From the NCBI GenBank assembly GCA_017525505.1, contig JAFXSR010000022.1, forward strand, positions 1 through 50,746: DNA of 50,746 nucleotides. Direction: 5' to 3'. Shown here piece after piece: positions 32,359 to 41,646 of the stretch (position 1 is the first letter of the stretch; every line of letters starts with the position of its first letter). The translations under genes were made by a program, and so were the position numbers. The notes beneath the pieces are model-generated. The model had not been told where the DNA came from. It searched no databases and saw nothing but the letters and a program-made list of their open reading frames with translations. This DNA is from Bacteroidales bacterium. GTDB lineage: Bacteria > Bacteroidota > Bacteroidia > Bacteroidales > WCHB1-69.

Positions 32359-34296
32359 TTATCTCCCCACCTCCACAATCTTGAACTCGGTTCGGCGGTT
32401 GGTGGCGCGGCCTTCTTCGGTGCTGTTGTCGGCGATGGGCTGGCTCTTGCCGTAACCCTTGTAACTTACTTGGCTGGCTTCAATGCCCTTCGACAGCAAG
32501 TAGTCATACACTGCCTTGGCACGGGCCAGTGACAGGCGGTTGTTGTAGTCGTCGCTGCCTTGGTCGTCGGTGTGACCGCCAATCTCGATGGCTATGTCGT
32601 GGTTCTGCTTGAGGTAATCCACCAAGAGGTTCAGCTCCACGTAAGAGGCGGGCTGCAAGTCGCTTTTGTCAAATTCAAAGAAGATATTTTTCAGGATATA
32701 AGTCTTGCCAACTCCTGCCTTGTGAAGCGGAATGTCCTTGATGTAAGGCTCCATTTCAGAGGCTTCTTGGTTAATCTGGAAGTTCTCGGAATAGAAGGGG
32801 TACAAGGGGTTGGACACATTCAGCAGGACATTGGTACCGGTTAAGATACAAGCCAAAAACTCACCCGTTTCGGGGTCAGAGGTGGTGGAGGTCAGCAATT
32901 TGTCCTGATTGAGGTCTATCATCTCGATTTGGGCTTCTACCGGGCGTTTGGTGAAGGCGTCAATCACACGGCCTTTGAGATAGGTAACAGGTGTAGGACG
33001 CAGTTTCTCGTCCAGGGTGAAAGAGTACAGGTCCAGTCCTCCGAAGCCGCCTTCCTTGTCGGAGGCGATGTAACCGGTGTTGCCTGCCGCATTGATGGAA
33101 ATGTTGATCTCATCGGCAGGGGTGTTCAGCGGATAGCCCATGTTGACGGGCGCACTCCAGCTTCCGTCGCTGAGCAGGGTGGAGTAGTAGATGTCCTTGC
33201 CACCCATACCGGGTCGTCCATCTGAACAGAAATACAGGGTCTTGCCGTCGCTGTGGATAAAGGGAGCGGTGTCGTCGCCTTTGGTGTTGATGACGGGTCC
33301 AAGGTTCTCAGGCACGGAAAAAACGCCCTCTTCCGTCATGGTGGTTTTCCATAGGTCCACACCGCCAAATCCGCCGGGACGGTTGGAGGCGAAGATAATG
33401 GTTCTGCCATCGGGAGCGATAGTGGGTTGGGTTTCCCAGTGCTTGCTGTTTACTGGCTCGCCGAAGTTGCGGGGACGGGACCAGCGGTCACCGATGCGCT
33501 TGGCCCAGTACAGGTCGCAGCTGCCCATGCCGTAGTCGGTGTTGCAGAGCGTGTAAAATAGGTAACGGCCGTCAGGAGAAACGCACTGCGCTCCTTCATT
33601 GTAACCCGATTTGATGGGGGCACCCATCGCCTCGCGAGGTTGCCAGCTGTTGTTGACCTGCTTGCTCACATAAAAGTCTTCTTCCGTTTGGCAGAAGACA
33701 CAAATGGTGTTTTCGTTGCGAGGCTGCCGCACTGTGAAAATTATCTCCTGCTCGTCAGCGGTAAGAGCCGCCAGATATTCATCATGCTCGCTGTTGATGT
33801 TCGGTCCCATGTTGATGGGATTGAAATGCATCGGGTTTTTGATGGCTTCTTTACCGAAGGTGGCTGTTTCCATGGCTTTCTCAAATTCTTTGGCCAGAGG
33901 AGTGATGTTTTTCTCCCTTTCCTGAAAGATGAGCAGATGGTTGTAAGCATCTTGATATAGTCCGCATTTCAATTCTTCCGCAGCGGTGATATAGAATAAA
34001 ATGGGTTTCTGATTGGGCTTGAGCTGGATGGCTTTGTTGTAGTTGGCAACTGCCCCCACAGAATTCGACTGGAAATTATATACGTCGCCTTGCAGCAGAT
34101 AGGCTTCCGCAAAGTTCGGGTCCAGTTCCAAGGCTTTGTCAAGGTATGTCTGTGCCTTGTCGAAGTGGTGACTGTTAAGGGCATCTTGCGCCTTGCGGTA
34201 CAGGGCATCCGCCTTTTTGTTGGCCGATTGAGCCATGAGCATACCGCACGACAAAGTCATGAATATAATGATCAGAAAGAACCATTTTTTGCTCAT
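32359..34296 (-). CDS. PorE-like envelope protein: TPR, beta-propeller, OmpA domain
   Basis: A 645-residue exported protein. After a signal peptide (cleavage near LMAQS, residue 23) come TPR repeats (about 28-130), a PD40/WD40-like propeller (about 165-400, with repeated PDGRYLFYT, DGRTIIFASNRPGG and DGKTLYFCSD blades), a carboxypeptidase-regulatory-like domain (about 425-520), and a C-terminal OmpA peptidoglycan-binding domain (about 540-640: FDKSDLQPAS, GGHTDDQGSDDYNNRLSLARAKAV). This order matches PorE of the type IX secretion system, which tethers it to peptidoglycan. Many Bacteroidota carry paralogues with the same plan, so PorE itself is likely but not certain. Last gene of the cluster that includes porW. 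Confidence 0.85.
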   Translation of the reverse strand: MSKKWFFLIIIFMTLSCGMLMAQSANKKADALYRKAQDALNSHHFDKAQTYLDKALELDPNFAEAYLLQGDVYNFQSNSVGAVANYNKAIQLKPNQKPILFYITAAEELKCGLYQDAYNHLLIFQEREKNITPLAKEFEKAMETATFGKEAIKNPMHFNPINMGPNINSEHDEYLAALTADEQEIIFTVRQPRNENTICVFCQTEEDFYVSKQVNNSWQPREAMGAPIKSGYNEGAQCVSPDGRYLFYTLCNTDYGMGSCDLYWAKRIGDRWSRPRNFGEPVNSKHWETQPTIAPDGRTIIFASNRPGGFGGVDLWKTTMTEEGVFSVPENLGPVINTKGDDTAPFIHSDGKTLYFCSDGRPGMGGKDIYYSTLLSDGSWSAPVNMGYPLNTPADEINISINAAGNTGYIASDKEGGFGGLDLYSFTLDEKLRPTPVTYLKGRVIDAFTKRPVEAQIEMIDLNQDKLLTSTTSDPETGEFLACILTGTNVLLNVSNPLYPFYSENFQINQEASEMEPYIKDIPLHKAGVGKTYILKNIFFEFDKSDLQPASYVELNLLVDYLKQNHDIAIEIGGHTDDQGSDDYNNRLSLARAKAVYDYLLSKGIEASQVSYKGYGKSQPIADNSTEEGRATNRRTEFKIVEVGR

Positions 34297-34309
34297 ATAT
34301 CATTATGTA

Positions 34310-34876
34310 TTAATGATTTAAAATTCTCTCTAATACTTTCGGATATAGCTGGTGCTCCAATTGATGAATGCGGGTTTCCACCTCTTCTACGCTTTCGTCT
34401 TCGTTTTTCTTGAAGGCTTCCTGGTCGATAATGGGGCCGGTGTCCATGCCCGCATCTACGTAATGGATGGTGATGCCAAATACTTTTACGCCGTGATTAT
34501 AGGCTTTTTCGATAGAATGCGTGCCAGGGAAAGAGGGTAGCAAAGCCGGGTGGATATTGATGATACGGTGGGCATAATTTTCCAGCAATACCGAACCTAC
34601 CAAGCGCATGTAGCCAGCCAAGGCAACCAAATCAATTTGATAGGCTTGTAGCTGCTTTACAATCTCTTTCTCGTAGGCTTCCTTGGAGTCGTAGTCCTTG
34701 GGGTTGAAGGCGAAAACGGGAATGCTGTGGTTATGGGCGCGTTCCACGGCATAGCAGGCGGGCTTGTCCACTACTAAAAGTGCGATATTGGCGTGCAAGG
34801 TTCCGTTATGGGCAGCCTCAATGATGGCTTCGAAGTTGGAACCAAAGCCACTGGCGAATACAGCGATATTTTTCAT
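34310..34876 (-). CDS. purN: Phosphoribosylglycinamide formyltransferase
   Basis: PurN transfers a formyl group from 10-formyl-THF to GAR, the third step of purine synthesis. The protein is 188 residues, the family's usual size. It has the N-terminal [11 protein letters not shown] phosphate loop and the catalytic triad region [12 protein letters not shown] (Asn and His) followed by [13 protein letters not shown] (Asp). It overlaps purM by 4 bp (ATGA type), so the two are translationally coupled. The PorE-like gene starts 13 bp after its stop. Confidence 0.95.
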   Translation of the reverse strand: MKNIAVFASGFGSNFEAIIEAAHNGTLHANIALLVVDKPACYAVERAHNHSIPVFAFNPKDYDSKEAYEKEIVKQLQAYQIDLVALAGYMRLVGSVLLENYAHRIINIHPALLPSFPGTHSIEKAYNHGVKVFGITIHYVDAGMDTGPIIDQEAFKKNEDESVEEVETRIHQLEHQLYPKVLERILNH

Positions 34877-35904
34877 AACAATTCAATTTCCACACCTTCC
34901 TTGTCGGTTACACGACCAATAACAGAGGCCTTCTCGCCCAGCTCTTGCAGCATCGACAAGGTTTGTTTTTCGTCTTTGGGATCCACCACCAAAATCATGC
35001 CGACACCCATATTGAAGATGTTGAACATCTCGCGATGAGGCACTTGTCCGTATTTCTCCAAGAAGGGGAATATAGGCGGAATGGTCCAGCTGCCTTCCTT
35101 GATGTAGATACCCTGTCCTTCGTGCAGCACACGAGGAATGTTCTCATCGAAGCCACCTCCGGTGATATGGCAGATGGCGTGGATGTCTATTTTTTTCAGC
35201 AATTCCAGTACTGGTTTCACATAGATGCGGGTCGGGGTGAGCAGAGTGTCGCCCAGGGTGCCGCCCAATTCATCATAGTGTTGTTTCAGATCTAATTTGT
35301 TATCCTTGAAGATAATCTTTCTGACCAAGGAGAAACCGTTGGAATGTACGCCAGAGGAGCTGATTCCGACCAGCAGGTCGCCCACATTCACCTTGGAGCC
35401 GTCGATGAGCTTGCTTTTCTCCACGGCACCCACCGTAAAGCCGGCGATGTCATACTCGTCAATGTCGTACATGTCGGGCATTTCTGCGGTCTCGCCACCG
35501 ATGAGGGCACAGTCAGACAGCACACAGCCGTCGGCCACACCTTTTACAATCTGCTCGATTTTCTTGGGGTCGTTTTTGCCCACAGCGATATAGTCGAGGA
35601 AGAACAGCGGGGCAGCACCTTGTGCCAGCACGTCGTTTACGCACATGGCAACGGCATCCTGGCCGATGGTGTCATGTTTGTCCATCATGAATGCCAGTTT
35701 CAGCTTGGTGCCCACACCATCGGTGCCGCTCACCAACACGGGTTCTTTCATGTTCAGCAGCGAGAGGTCGAACATGCCGCCAAAGCTGCCTATATTTCCC
35801 ATCATGCCCAAGCGGGCGGTACGGGAGATATGTTTCTTGATCAGTCTTACTGATTCGTAACCGGCTTCCAGATTGACACCGGCCTTGCTATATGATTCTG
35901 CCAT
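34873..35904 (-). CDS. purM: Phosphoribosylformylglycinamidine cyclo-ligase (AIR synthetase)
   Basis: PurM closes the imidazole ring of purines with ATP (FGAM to AIR). The protein is 343 residues. Family features are [16 protein letters not shown] at the N-terminus, [45 protein letters not shown] and [12 protein letters not shown]. It overlaps purN by 4 bp and follows queA by 10 bp. Confidence 0.96.
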   Translation of the reverse strand: MAESYSKAGVNLEAGYESVRLIKKHISRTARLGMMGNIGSFGGMFDLSLLNMKEPVLVSGTDGVGTKLKLAFMMDKHDTIGQDAVAMCVNDVLAQGAAPLFFLDYIAVGKNDPKKIEQIVKGVADGCVLSDCALIGGETAEMPDMYDIDEYDIAGFTVGAVEKSKLIDGSKVNVGDLLVGISSSGVHSNGFSLVRKIIFKDNKLDLKQHYDELGGTLGDTLLTPTRIYVKPVLELLKKIDIHAICHITGGGFDENIPRVLHEGQGIYIKEGSWTIPPIFPFLEKYGQVPHREMFNIFNMGVGMILVVDPKDEKQTLSMLQELGEKASVIGRVTDKEGVEIELL

Positions 35905-35914
35905 AACTATTTGA

Positions 35915-36973
35915 TTAATCCATTATTAACATTGCGTCTCCGTAGGTAAGGAATCTGTATTTCTCGGCTACGGCTTCCTTATAGGCCCTCATGATGAACT
36001 CATAACCGCCGTATGCGGCCACCATCATCAGCATGGGGCTTTCCGAAGGATGGAAATTTGTGACCAGAGCATCGCCGATGGAAAAGGTATAGGGTGGGAA
36101 GATGAATTTGTTGGTCCAACCGTCAAATATCTTCACATGGCCATTGGTATATACCGAAGATTCCAGGGCCTTCATGGTGGTGGTTCCAACAATGGCCACT
36201 TTATGTCCATTGTCGCGGGCGGTGTTGATGGCGTTGGCGGCCTCTTCGGTGATGACCATCGCCTCTGATTCGGGATGGTGTTTGGTGAGGTCCTCCACAT
36301 CAATTCCGCGGAAGTTGCCCAGACCGGCATGAAGGGTGATCTCGGTGAAATCGATGCCTTTGAGTTCCATGCGTTTCAGCAGGTGACGGCTGAAATGGAA
36401 ACCAGCTGCGGGGGCGGCAACAGCACCTTCCACCTTGGCATAGATGGTCTGATAGTTTTCCTCGTCTTCGGGCACAATCTCACGCAGTCTCTGCAAGTCT
36501 TCCGGCAGTGGGGTCAGTCCCAGCTCGGTCAGTTTCTTCTTGAAGGCGTCATGGTTGTCGTCAAACAGAAAACGCAGGGTTCGACCCCGTGAAGTGGTGT
36601 TGTCAATTACTTCGGCCACCAGACTCTCGTCATCTCCGAAATACAGTTTGTTGCCGATCCTGATTTTGCGGGCAGGGTCCACCAGCACATCCCACAAGCG
36701 GCTTTCCTCGTCCAGTTCGCGGAGCAGGAATACGCGGATCTTGGCGCCTGTTTTCTCTTTCTCGCCGAACAGCAACGAAGGGAACACCTTGGTATTATTG
36801 GTGACAAAAATGTCTCCCTCGTCAAAATAATCGACAATGTCCTTGAAAATTTTGTGTTCGATGGTTTGCGTCTTGCGGTGCAACACCATCAAACGGGCTT
36901 CATCACGTTCTTCGGTGGGAAACAGGGCAATCTGCTCCTGCGGAAGGTGATATTTGAATTGCGATAATTTCAT
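35915..36973 (-). CDS. queA: S-adenosylmethionine:tRNA ribosyltransferase-isomerase
   Basis: QueA transfers and isomerises the ribose of SAM onto 7-aminomethyl-7-deazaguanine in tRNA, making epoxyqueuosine. The protein is 352 residues. It has the start [29 protein letters not shown], then [38 protein letters not shown] and [28 protein letters not shown]. It starts 3 bp after the stop of the AtpI-like gene in a continuous minus-strand cluster. No riboswitch is seen ahead of it. Confidence 0.96.
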   Translation of the reverse strand: MKLSQFKYHLPQEQIALFPTEERDEARLMVLHRKTQTIEHKIFKDIVDYFDEGDIFVTNNTKVFPSLLFGEKEKTGAKIRVFLLRELDEESRLWDVLVDPARKIRIGNKLYFGDDESLVAEVIDNTTSRGRTLRFLFDDNHDAFKKKLTELGLTPLPEDLQRLREIVPEDEENYQTIYAKVEGAVAAPAAGFHFSRHLLKRMELKGIDFTEITLHAGLGNFRGIDVEDLTKHHPESEAMVITEEAANAINTARDNGHKVAIVGTTTMKALESSVYTNGHVKIFDGWTNKFIFPPYTFSIGDALVTNFHPSESPMLMMVAAYGGYEFIMRAYKEAVAEKYRFLTYGDAMLIMD

Positions 36974-36976
36974 GCT

Positions 36977-37399
36977 TTATGCTTGTTTTTTATTTGCTTC
37001 TGATGAAAATTGGTGCTCGTTTTCCTTTTTCAGAATAACCACTTCGAAAATGGAATAGAGGAAATAGATGATAAGAAAAGCCACGACAAAGCGGATTCGG
37101 TCGTTGTCAGGGCAAAATAGCAGATACAGTACAACAAAAATTATGACCGAAAAGAACTTGATGATGCGCGACAGCATATAGCTTGACACAAATTGCCGGT
37201 TGTTTTTGCCAACATCGTCCCTTAATACAATATACAGTGTAAATAGGGTGATGACAAAGAAGAACAGCACGATAAAGGGCAGAGCGGGAGTGCTGAACTG
37301 TGGCAACACAAGCTGCATAATAACCGACAGCGCCGCCATGATAGCGGAGAAGACAATCAGCCGGACTGAGAATTTTCTAATCGGTATTTTTTTCGCCAT
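36977..37399 (-). CDS. Small four-helix membrane protein, AtpI-position
   Basis: A 140-residue protein with four hydrophobic segments (about 11-32, 40-60, 75-98, 102-122) and charged ends. Sequence gives little identity, but the place directly after an AtpZ-like gene is where many Bacteroidota have the short ATP synthase assembly or subunit I protein. It overlaps that upstream gene by 23 bp, indicating translational coupling. The usual next gene, atpB, is absent and queA is found instead. Function is by position only. Confidence 0.65.
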   Translation of the reverse strand: MAKKIPIRKFSVRLIVFSAIMAALSVIMQLVLPQFSTPALPFIVLFFFVITLFTLYIVLRDDVGKNNRQFVSSYMLSRIIKFFSVIIFVVLYLLFCPDNDRIRFVVAFLIIYFLYSIFEVVILKKENEHQFSSEANKKQA

Positions 37400-37640
37400 G
37401 GTCAGAATGATGGTTGGTGCGAAGGACGTCTCTGATTATGACATAGAAGGCGATAGCGACTCCTAACAAAGAGCATGTCAATGTCAGGATAGGCTTGGTA
37501 TGCAGCCATTCATCCAGCTTTACACCTCCAAAAGCACCGGCGGCAATGATAAAAAACATTTCAAAAGCCATGCCTGAATAACGCGCATAGCTATTCAGCG
37601 ACCGGGTATATTGGGCTTTCTTTTTCGCAGGTAGTGACAC
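37377..37640 (-). CDS. AtpZ/AtpI-family small membrane protein
   Basis: An 87-residue protein with two hydrophobic segments (about 22-40 and 48-68). The AtpZ/AtpI pattern is visible: ARYSGMAFEMFFIIAAGAFGGVKLDEWLHT, then PILTLTCSLLGVAIAFYVIIRDV. In other bacteria these proteins accompany F-type ATP synthase operons and assist c-ring assembly or magnesium handling. Here no ATP synthase gene is in the cluster. It overlaps the next gene by 23 bp and lies 17 bp after the bactofilin gene. Confidence 0.83.
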   Translation of the reverse strand: MSLPAKKKAQYTRSLNSYARYSGMAFEMFFIIAAGAFGGVKLDEWLHTKPILTLTCSLLGVAIAFYVIIRDVLRTNHHSDHGEKNTD

Positions 37641-37657
37641 CTTCGTCAGTTTAGTCC

Positions 37658-38059
37658 TTATTTGTTGTTATTGTCGTTGGCGGGTGTGGCGGGATGAACG
37701 TCAGCCTTCATGCCTTGCATCCTGCAGTTGCCGGCGAAATTGGCACCGGGTTCAATGGCTAACCTGCCGGCGCAGATGTTGCCAACCAGATTGGCTGTCG
37801 ATTTTAACGACAGAAGATCTGTAACGGTAACATTGGCCTTTACATTGCCTTCGATTTCAATGGATTTGCAGTTGATGTCACCATCAATAATACCGCTTTG
37901 TCCAACGATGACTTTGGCTTTGGATCTGACGTTGCCCTTGATGTTGCCGTCAATTCTCAAGTCGCCTGAGCATACTACGTCGCCGGTGATCATGGTGCCG
38001 GAGGAAATTACATTCACGCCTGCACCGCTGTTTTCCTCTTGTTCGTATAATTTTGCCAT
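37658..38059 (-). CDS. Bactofilin (polymer-forming cytoskeletal protein)
   Basis: A 133-residue protein that self-assembles into filaments at the cell envelope. The central about 90 residues form the bactofilin right-handed beta-helix: short Gly-punctuated hydrophobic repeats such as ITGDVVCSGDLRIDGNIKGN and KVIVGQSGIIDGDI. Short disordered ends flank it, with an Asn/Asp-rich C-terminus. It lies between porW-like and atpZ-like genes in the same direction, an order seen in other Bacteroidota, where bactofilin is linked to cell-shape or gliding functions. Confidence 0.93.
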   Translation of the reverse strand: MAKLYEQEENSGAGVNVISSGTMITGDVVCSGDLRIDGNIKGNVRSKAKVIVGQSGIIDGDINCKSIEIEGNVKANVTVTDLLSLKSTANLVGNICAGRLAIEPGANFAGNCRMQGMKADVHPATPANDNNNK

Positions 38060-38095
38060 AAGAAAATGATTTATGTTATTATATATTTGTTGTCT

Positions 38096-40783
38096 TTATT
38101 TTTGCTGAAGATAGTTCTCATTGAAGAATGCTGGATACATGTCACGTTTGTCTTTCATGTTGTAGAAAGAAGTGTAGTTGGTGGACGACATGATATAGAG
38201 CTCGTAGTGGCCTCCAGACAGGTGTGTGGCGAAGATGGGATTCTTTACCATGATGTTGTAGTAGTTCATGGCCACCTCCTTATTCTTGAATTTGGAGATG
38301 GTGATCATCTGGTCGGTTTTGTTCAGGAAGAAACTGTTGAGGTTGAATTGCTCCAGACTGAAGAACTCCCTGTTGAAATTGGCCACCTCATCTTTGACGG
38401 TCTGCATGGGTACGGCACTGGAGTTCAGAATAATCACCACATAGTGGATTTCGTCTGGTTTGTCAACGAAAGGCGATAGTTTGGCGAGCTCTTGTTTGGC
38501 TACCTCTTTCTTGGCGGTGGTATCACCGGCTTGGGCCAAAGTGACATTCACATCTTCTGCGAAGTTGGACAGGTATATGCGGGCCAATTTCTCCACTTCC
38601 GTGTTGGGGAAGTTCATGATAACACCGGTCAAAGCGCGTTTCAGACTGTCCTCCCCCATGATCTGCCCGATAGCTACAGCGCGTATGTAGGCGAACTTGG
38701 AGGCCAGCACCACATCGGTACAGGTGGGAAGCACGCTGTTGGCGACCTCCACGGTTTTCTTCCAGTTCTTCTGGGTGTAATAGTCATAGGCGATATCGTA
38801 CTTGCGGTCATGCTCCTTGGCCTTTTCTTCCAGCCTGATGTAGTAGGTCGGGTCAGAAATCAGTTTGGCATAGTCGGTGTTAGCATATTGTGTCAGGATA
38901 ATATTTTTGTAATAATCCGATTGTTGCTGGTCGTTCATTTTCCCATAATTGATGTATAGCAAGTAGATGGATGACAGGGCAAGCTCGTGGTCGGGGTATC
39001 GCTCAATCAGTTTTTTCAGGGTCTCGTTGGCTCTCTTCATGTCATTGAGCTGGTCCATGTAGATAAGCGCACAGTTGTAAAGGGCCTCTACCACCATGGC
39101 GTTAGAGGAGTCCATGGCAGCCTTGGTCAATGGCAGATCCTGGGTATAATAGGCCGGTTTTTTCGGGTCAGTCTCTCTCTTGGGGATGGGATTGCCGTTT
39201 TCGTCGTACTCTACCGTGTCTTGGGCGGCGTTGGGATTGTTCAGGACCTCCATGTCCTCAAATGACATTTGCTGTTTGTTGCTGATACGCCAGTTGTCCT
39301 CCAGCTTACGGTTACCCCAGCGTCTGTAGAATTCGGTCTGACCGGCGGAAACCAGTGAGGTGTTGTAGAAGTACCATTTGCCGCTTTGGTTGGTGTTGAC
39401 ATTCACATTTGCCATGCCTGCGGTAGATTGAAGCGCCAGCATTCGGGCGGCTTCCTCTTCAGCCTCCCTGCGCTCTTTCTCGGTGTAGGCGGCAATCATG
39501 CCCTGTACCCACTGGTTGCGCTGGGCTTCGCTCATCTTGGCAATGCGTTGCAAACTGTCCTGCAGGGCTATCATTTTTAGATTGTCCGTCAGTTCTCTTA
39601 AAACATTCGATTTCTTGATGATATTATCGTACCCGGGATAATTCTTGGGCATGGTCATGGTGGCGGTGTCATAATAATTCTGCGCCTCCATATAATTTTC
39701 CTCGCTGAAGTTGATGTCTGCCAACGCGAGACTCGAGAAGGTACGCTGGTATTCGTTGTTGCTGTATGCGGCCACCGATCTGGCCAGGTATTCTTTTTGC
39801 GAGTCAATGTCTTCGTCAATGCGGTAAATCTCCGACATGGCATAGTAGATCTGGTCTTTGTAGTCCTCGTTTTTCTTCTCGTCCAACATCTTGTTCAGTT
39901 CTTTCAGAATTGAGTTCTTGGCTTCTTTGGTGCCGTCATAATTGGTGGCCAGATGCATGTGTGCGCTGAATTCCATCTCATAAGGAGGGGTGCGCTTGAT
40001 CACGGTCATGAAGCTCTTGTGGGCATCGGTGGATTGGCCAAGCAGTTCGTATAATTGCCCGCGAATAAAGTAAAGCCTTGTTTTAAAATCCCGTTTAGGA
40101 CGGTTGGCAAGGGCTGTGTTGATGTAGTCAATGGCACTTTCAATCTCGCCGTCGGGAGCCGACAGATGATATTCCGCCATGGCAGCGTTGTATTGAATGT
40201 TGAGTTTTCTGGATTTCTTCTTGTAGATAGCATGATCCACTTCGTTGAGCAGGTCAAACGCGCGGCTATAGTATTTCTGTCGGATGGCGGTACGAGCGTT
40301 CATGATTTTGGCCTCTTCCTTGACATCCGACACTTTGTAGGTGTTCTCAATGTATGTGAAGGTGCGCTGTGCCTGGTTGTAGTCTTGTTTGTAAAAATAG
40401 GCCTTCCCCATCAGGAAATAGGCGTTGTCGATATACTTCACATATTCCTTGCCCCGTATGAACATCGAGTGCTTGTAAATACACTTCGAGGACTTCTGGA
40501 TCACACGGTCCATGTGAGGCAGGATAGAGCCTAACTCGTTCTGTGGCGGATAGTTGTAGATAGGAAGAATGGTGGTGTAGTTGTCTTTAGTCTTGGTCTC
40601 CAAAGCGGCTTCCCCGGCCTTCATGGCTTCCTTGCCGTTGAATAGTACGTTGAACCGGGCGGTTGTGTTATGGTACGCCCTGTTCGGAAAAGTGTTCTTG
40701 CGGGTGGAGCATGAAGACAACAACAGCAGTGCTATGGTTACAAAGCTGAACGCAAAGTATGATATGTTCGTTTTCGTTTTCAA
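38096..40783 (-). CDS. PorW/SprE-like type IX secretion lipoprotein with TPR repeats
   Basis: An 895-residue outer-membrane-associated lipoprotein. The signal ends in lipobox LSSC (Cys25). The mature start, RNTFPNRAYHNTTARFNVLFNGKEA with the preceding STRK, is characteristic of SprE/PorW. Tetratricopeptide-like helix pairs fill about 95-390 and 570-700. A middle region (about 440-560) is charged and low-complexity. The C-terminal domain resembles the SprE end (INSSAVPM..., NTKDQMITISKF-type beta strands). PorW/SprE is needed for type IX secretion. It lies 49 bp after ribE and begins the segment leading to the PorE-like gene. Confidence 0.88.
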   Translation of the reverse strand: MKTKTNISYFAFSFVTIALLLLSSCSTRKNTFPNRAYHNTTARFNVLFNGKEAMKAGEAALETKTKDNYTTILPIYNYPPQNELGSILPHMDRVIQKSSKCIYKHSMFIRGKEYVKYIDNAYFLMGKAYFYKQDYNQAQRTFTYIENTYKVSDVKEEAKIMNARTAIRQKYYSRAFDLLNEVDHAIYKKKSRKLNIQYNAAMAEYHLSAPDGEIESAIDYINTALANRPKRDFKTRLYFIRGQLYELLGQSTDAHKSFMTVIKRTPPYEMEFSAHMHLATNYDGTKEAKNSILKELNKMLDEKKNEDYKDQIYYAMSEIYRIDEDIDSQKEYLARSVAAYSNNEYQRTFSSLALADINFSEENYMEAQNYYDTATMTMPKNYPGYDNIIKKSNVLRELTDNLKMIALQDSLQRIAKMSEAQRNQWVQGMIAAYTEKERREAEEEAARMLALQSTAGMANVNVNTNQSGKWYFYNTSLVSAGQTEFYRRWGNRKLEDNWRISNKQQMSFEDMEVLNNPNAAQDTVEYDENGNPIPKRETDPKKPAYYTQDLPLTKAAMDSSNAMVVEALYNCALIYMDQLNDMKRANETLKKLIERYPDHELALSSIYLLYINYGKMNDQQQSDYYKNIILTQYANTDYAKLISDPTYYIRLEEKAKEHDRKYDIAYDYYTQKNWKKTVEVANSVLPTCTDVVLASKFAYIRAVAIGQIMGEDSLKRALTGVIMNFPNTEVEKLARIYLSNFAEDVNVTLAQAGDTTAKKEVAKQELAKLSPFVDKPDEIHYVVIILNSSAVPMQTVKDEVANFNREFFSLEQFNLNSFFLNKTDQMITISKFKNKEVAMNYYNIMVKNPIFATHLSGGHYELYIMSSTNYTSFYNMKDKRDMYPAFFNENYLQQK

Positions 40784-40832
40784 TTTTTTCTTTTTTAGAT
40801 GATGAAAAGTGATAACGAGTAATCAGTGGCTT

Positions 40833-41447
40833 TTATTGTTTTTTATTGTCGGCAAAATATTGCTCCAGCAGTCTTTGGACATATTTCCCGAATACGTCGA
40901 ATTCGATGTTGACGACTGTGCCTTTCTTGAAATTGTGGAAGTTGGTGACCTTGTGAGTGTACGGGATGATGGCCACTGAAAACATGCCTTTCTCCGAGTC
41001 CACTACGGTGAGGCTGACCCCGTTGACCGAAATCGAGCCTTTGGGCACGGTGAAGTTGTTTTTCGTGCTGTCGTAGGAGAAATAGTAGCGCCAGCTGCCA
41101 TTGTCATCCACCACCTTTTCACATACCGCCGTCTGATCTACATGCCCCTGCACAATATGACCGTCGAAACGTCCGTCCATTTTCATGCTTCGCTCCAAAT
41201 TCACCTCATAACCCACCTCCCAGTTCTTCAGGTTGGTCTTCAGCATGGTCTCGTCCATGGCGGTCACTACATACTGCTTCTTTTCTTTGTCCAGTTTCAC
41301 CACCGTGAGGCAGCATCCGTCGTGTGCCATGCTTTGGTCAATCTTCAATTCGTTGGCAAAATCAACTTCTATGGTAAAATGATAATTGGTGTTTTCTTTC
41401 TCAATCTTGACGATTTTTCCAGTCTTTTCAACAATTCCAGTGAACAT
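40833..41447 (-). CDS. ribE: Riboflavin synthase, alpha chain
   Basis: The enzyme dismutates two 6,7-dimethyl-8-ribityllumazine molecules to riboflavin. The protein is 204 residues and consists of two similar lumazine-binding barrels. The first starts MFTGIVEKTGKI and contains the HDGCCLTVV motif. The second has GHIVQGHVDQT and GSISVNGVSLTVVD. The ATG at 41447 gives the universal MFTGI start; a longer frame was rejected. A -7 box lies at 41481-41488, the only promoter seen ahead of the nine-gene minus-strand cluster. Confidence 0.95.
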   Translation of the reverse strand: MFTGIVEKTGKIVKIEKENTNYHFTIEVDFANELKIDQSMAHDGCCLTVVKLDKEKKQYVVTAMDETMLKTNLKNWEVGYEVNLERSMKMDGRFDGHIVQGHVDQTAVCEKVVDDNGSWRYYFSYDSTKNNFTVPKGSISVNGVSLTVVDSEKGMFSVAIIPYTHKVTNFHNFKKGTVVNIEFDVFGKYVQRLLEQYFADNKKQ

Positions 41448-41480
41448 AATTCTCCTAATTTTGTAAATATTTTGAGTTTG

Positions 41481-41488
41481 CAAAAATA
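41481..41488 (-). promoter_or_regulatory. -7 box for ribE and probably the downstream cluster
   Basis: The minus strand reads TATTTTTG, 34 bp before the ribE ATG. No other clear -7 box was noticed in the short gaps down to 32359. Confidence 0.55.
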
Positions 41489-41570
41489 ATGTTTTTTTAT
41501 ATATAATACATTACCAAAAAGATTTTTTTTGGAATTGTTGAAATGTTTGGTGTCGCATTGATTTTTTTTT

Positions 41571-41578
41571 TATTTTTG
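41571..41578 (+). promoter_or_regulatory. -7 box for the DUF4328 gene
   Basis: TATTTTTG, with TTTG at 41546-41549 (21-bp spacing) as a possible -33 element. Confidence 0.6.
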
Positions 41579-41646
41579 CATACGATTCAAATTTGCTGAA
41601 TTTTAATTTAAAACATTGATTATCAAGAAAATAAAAATAAATTCAC

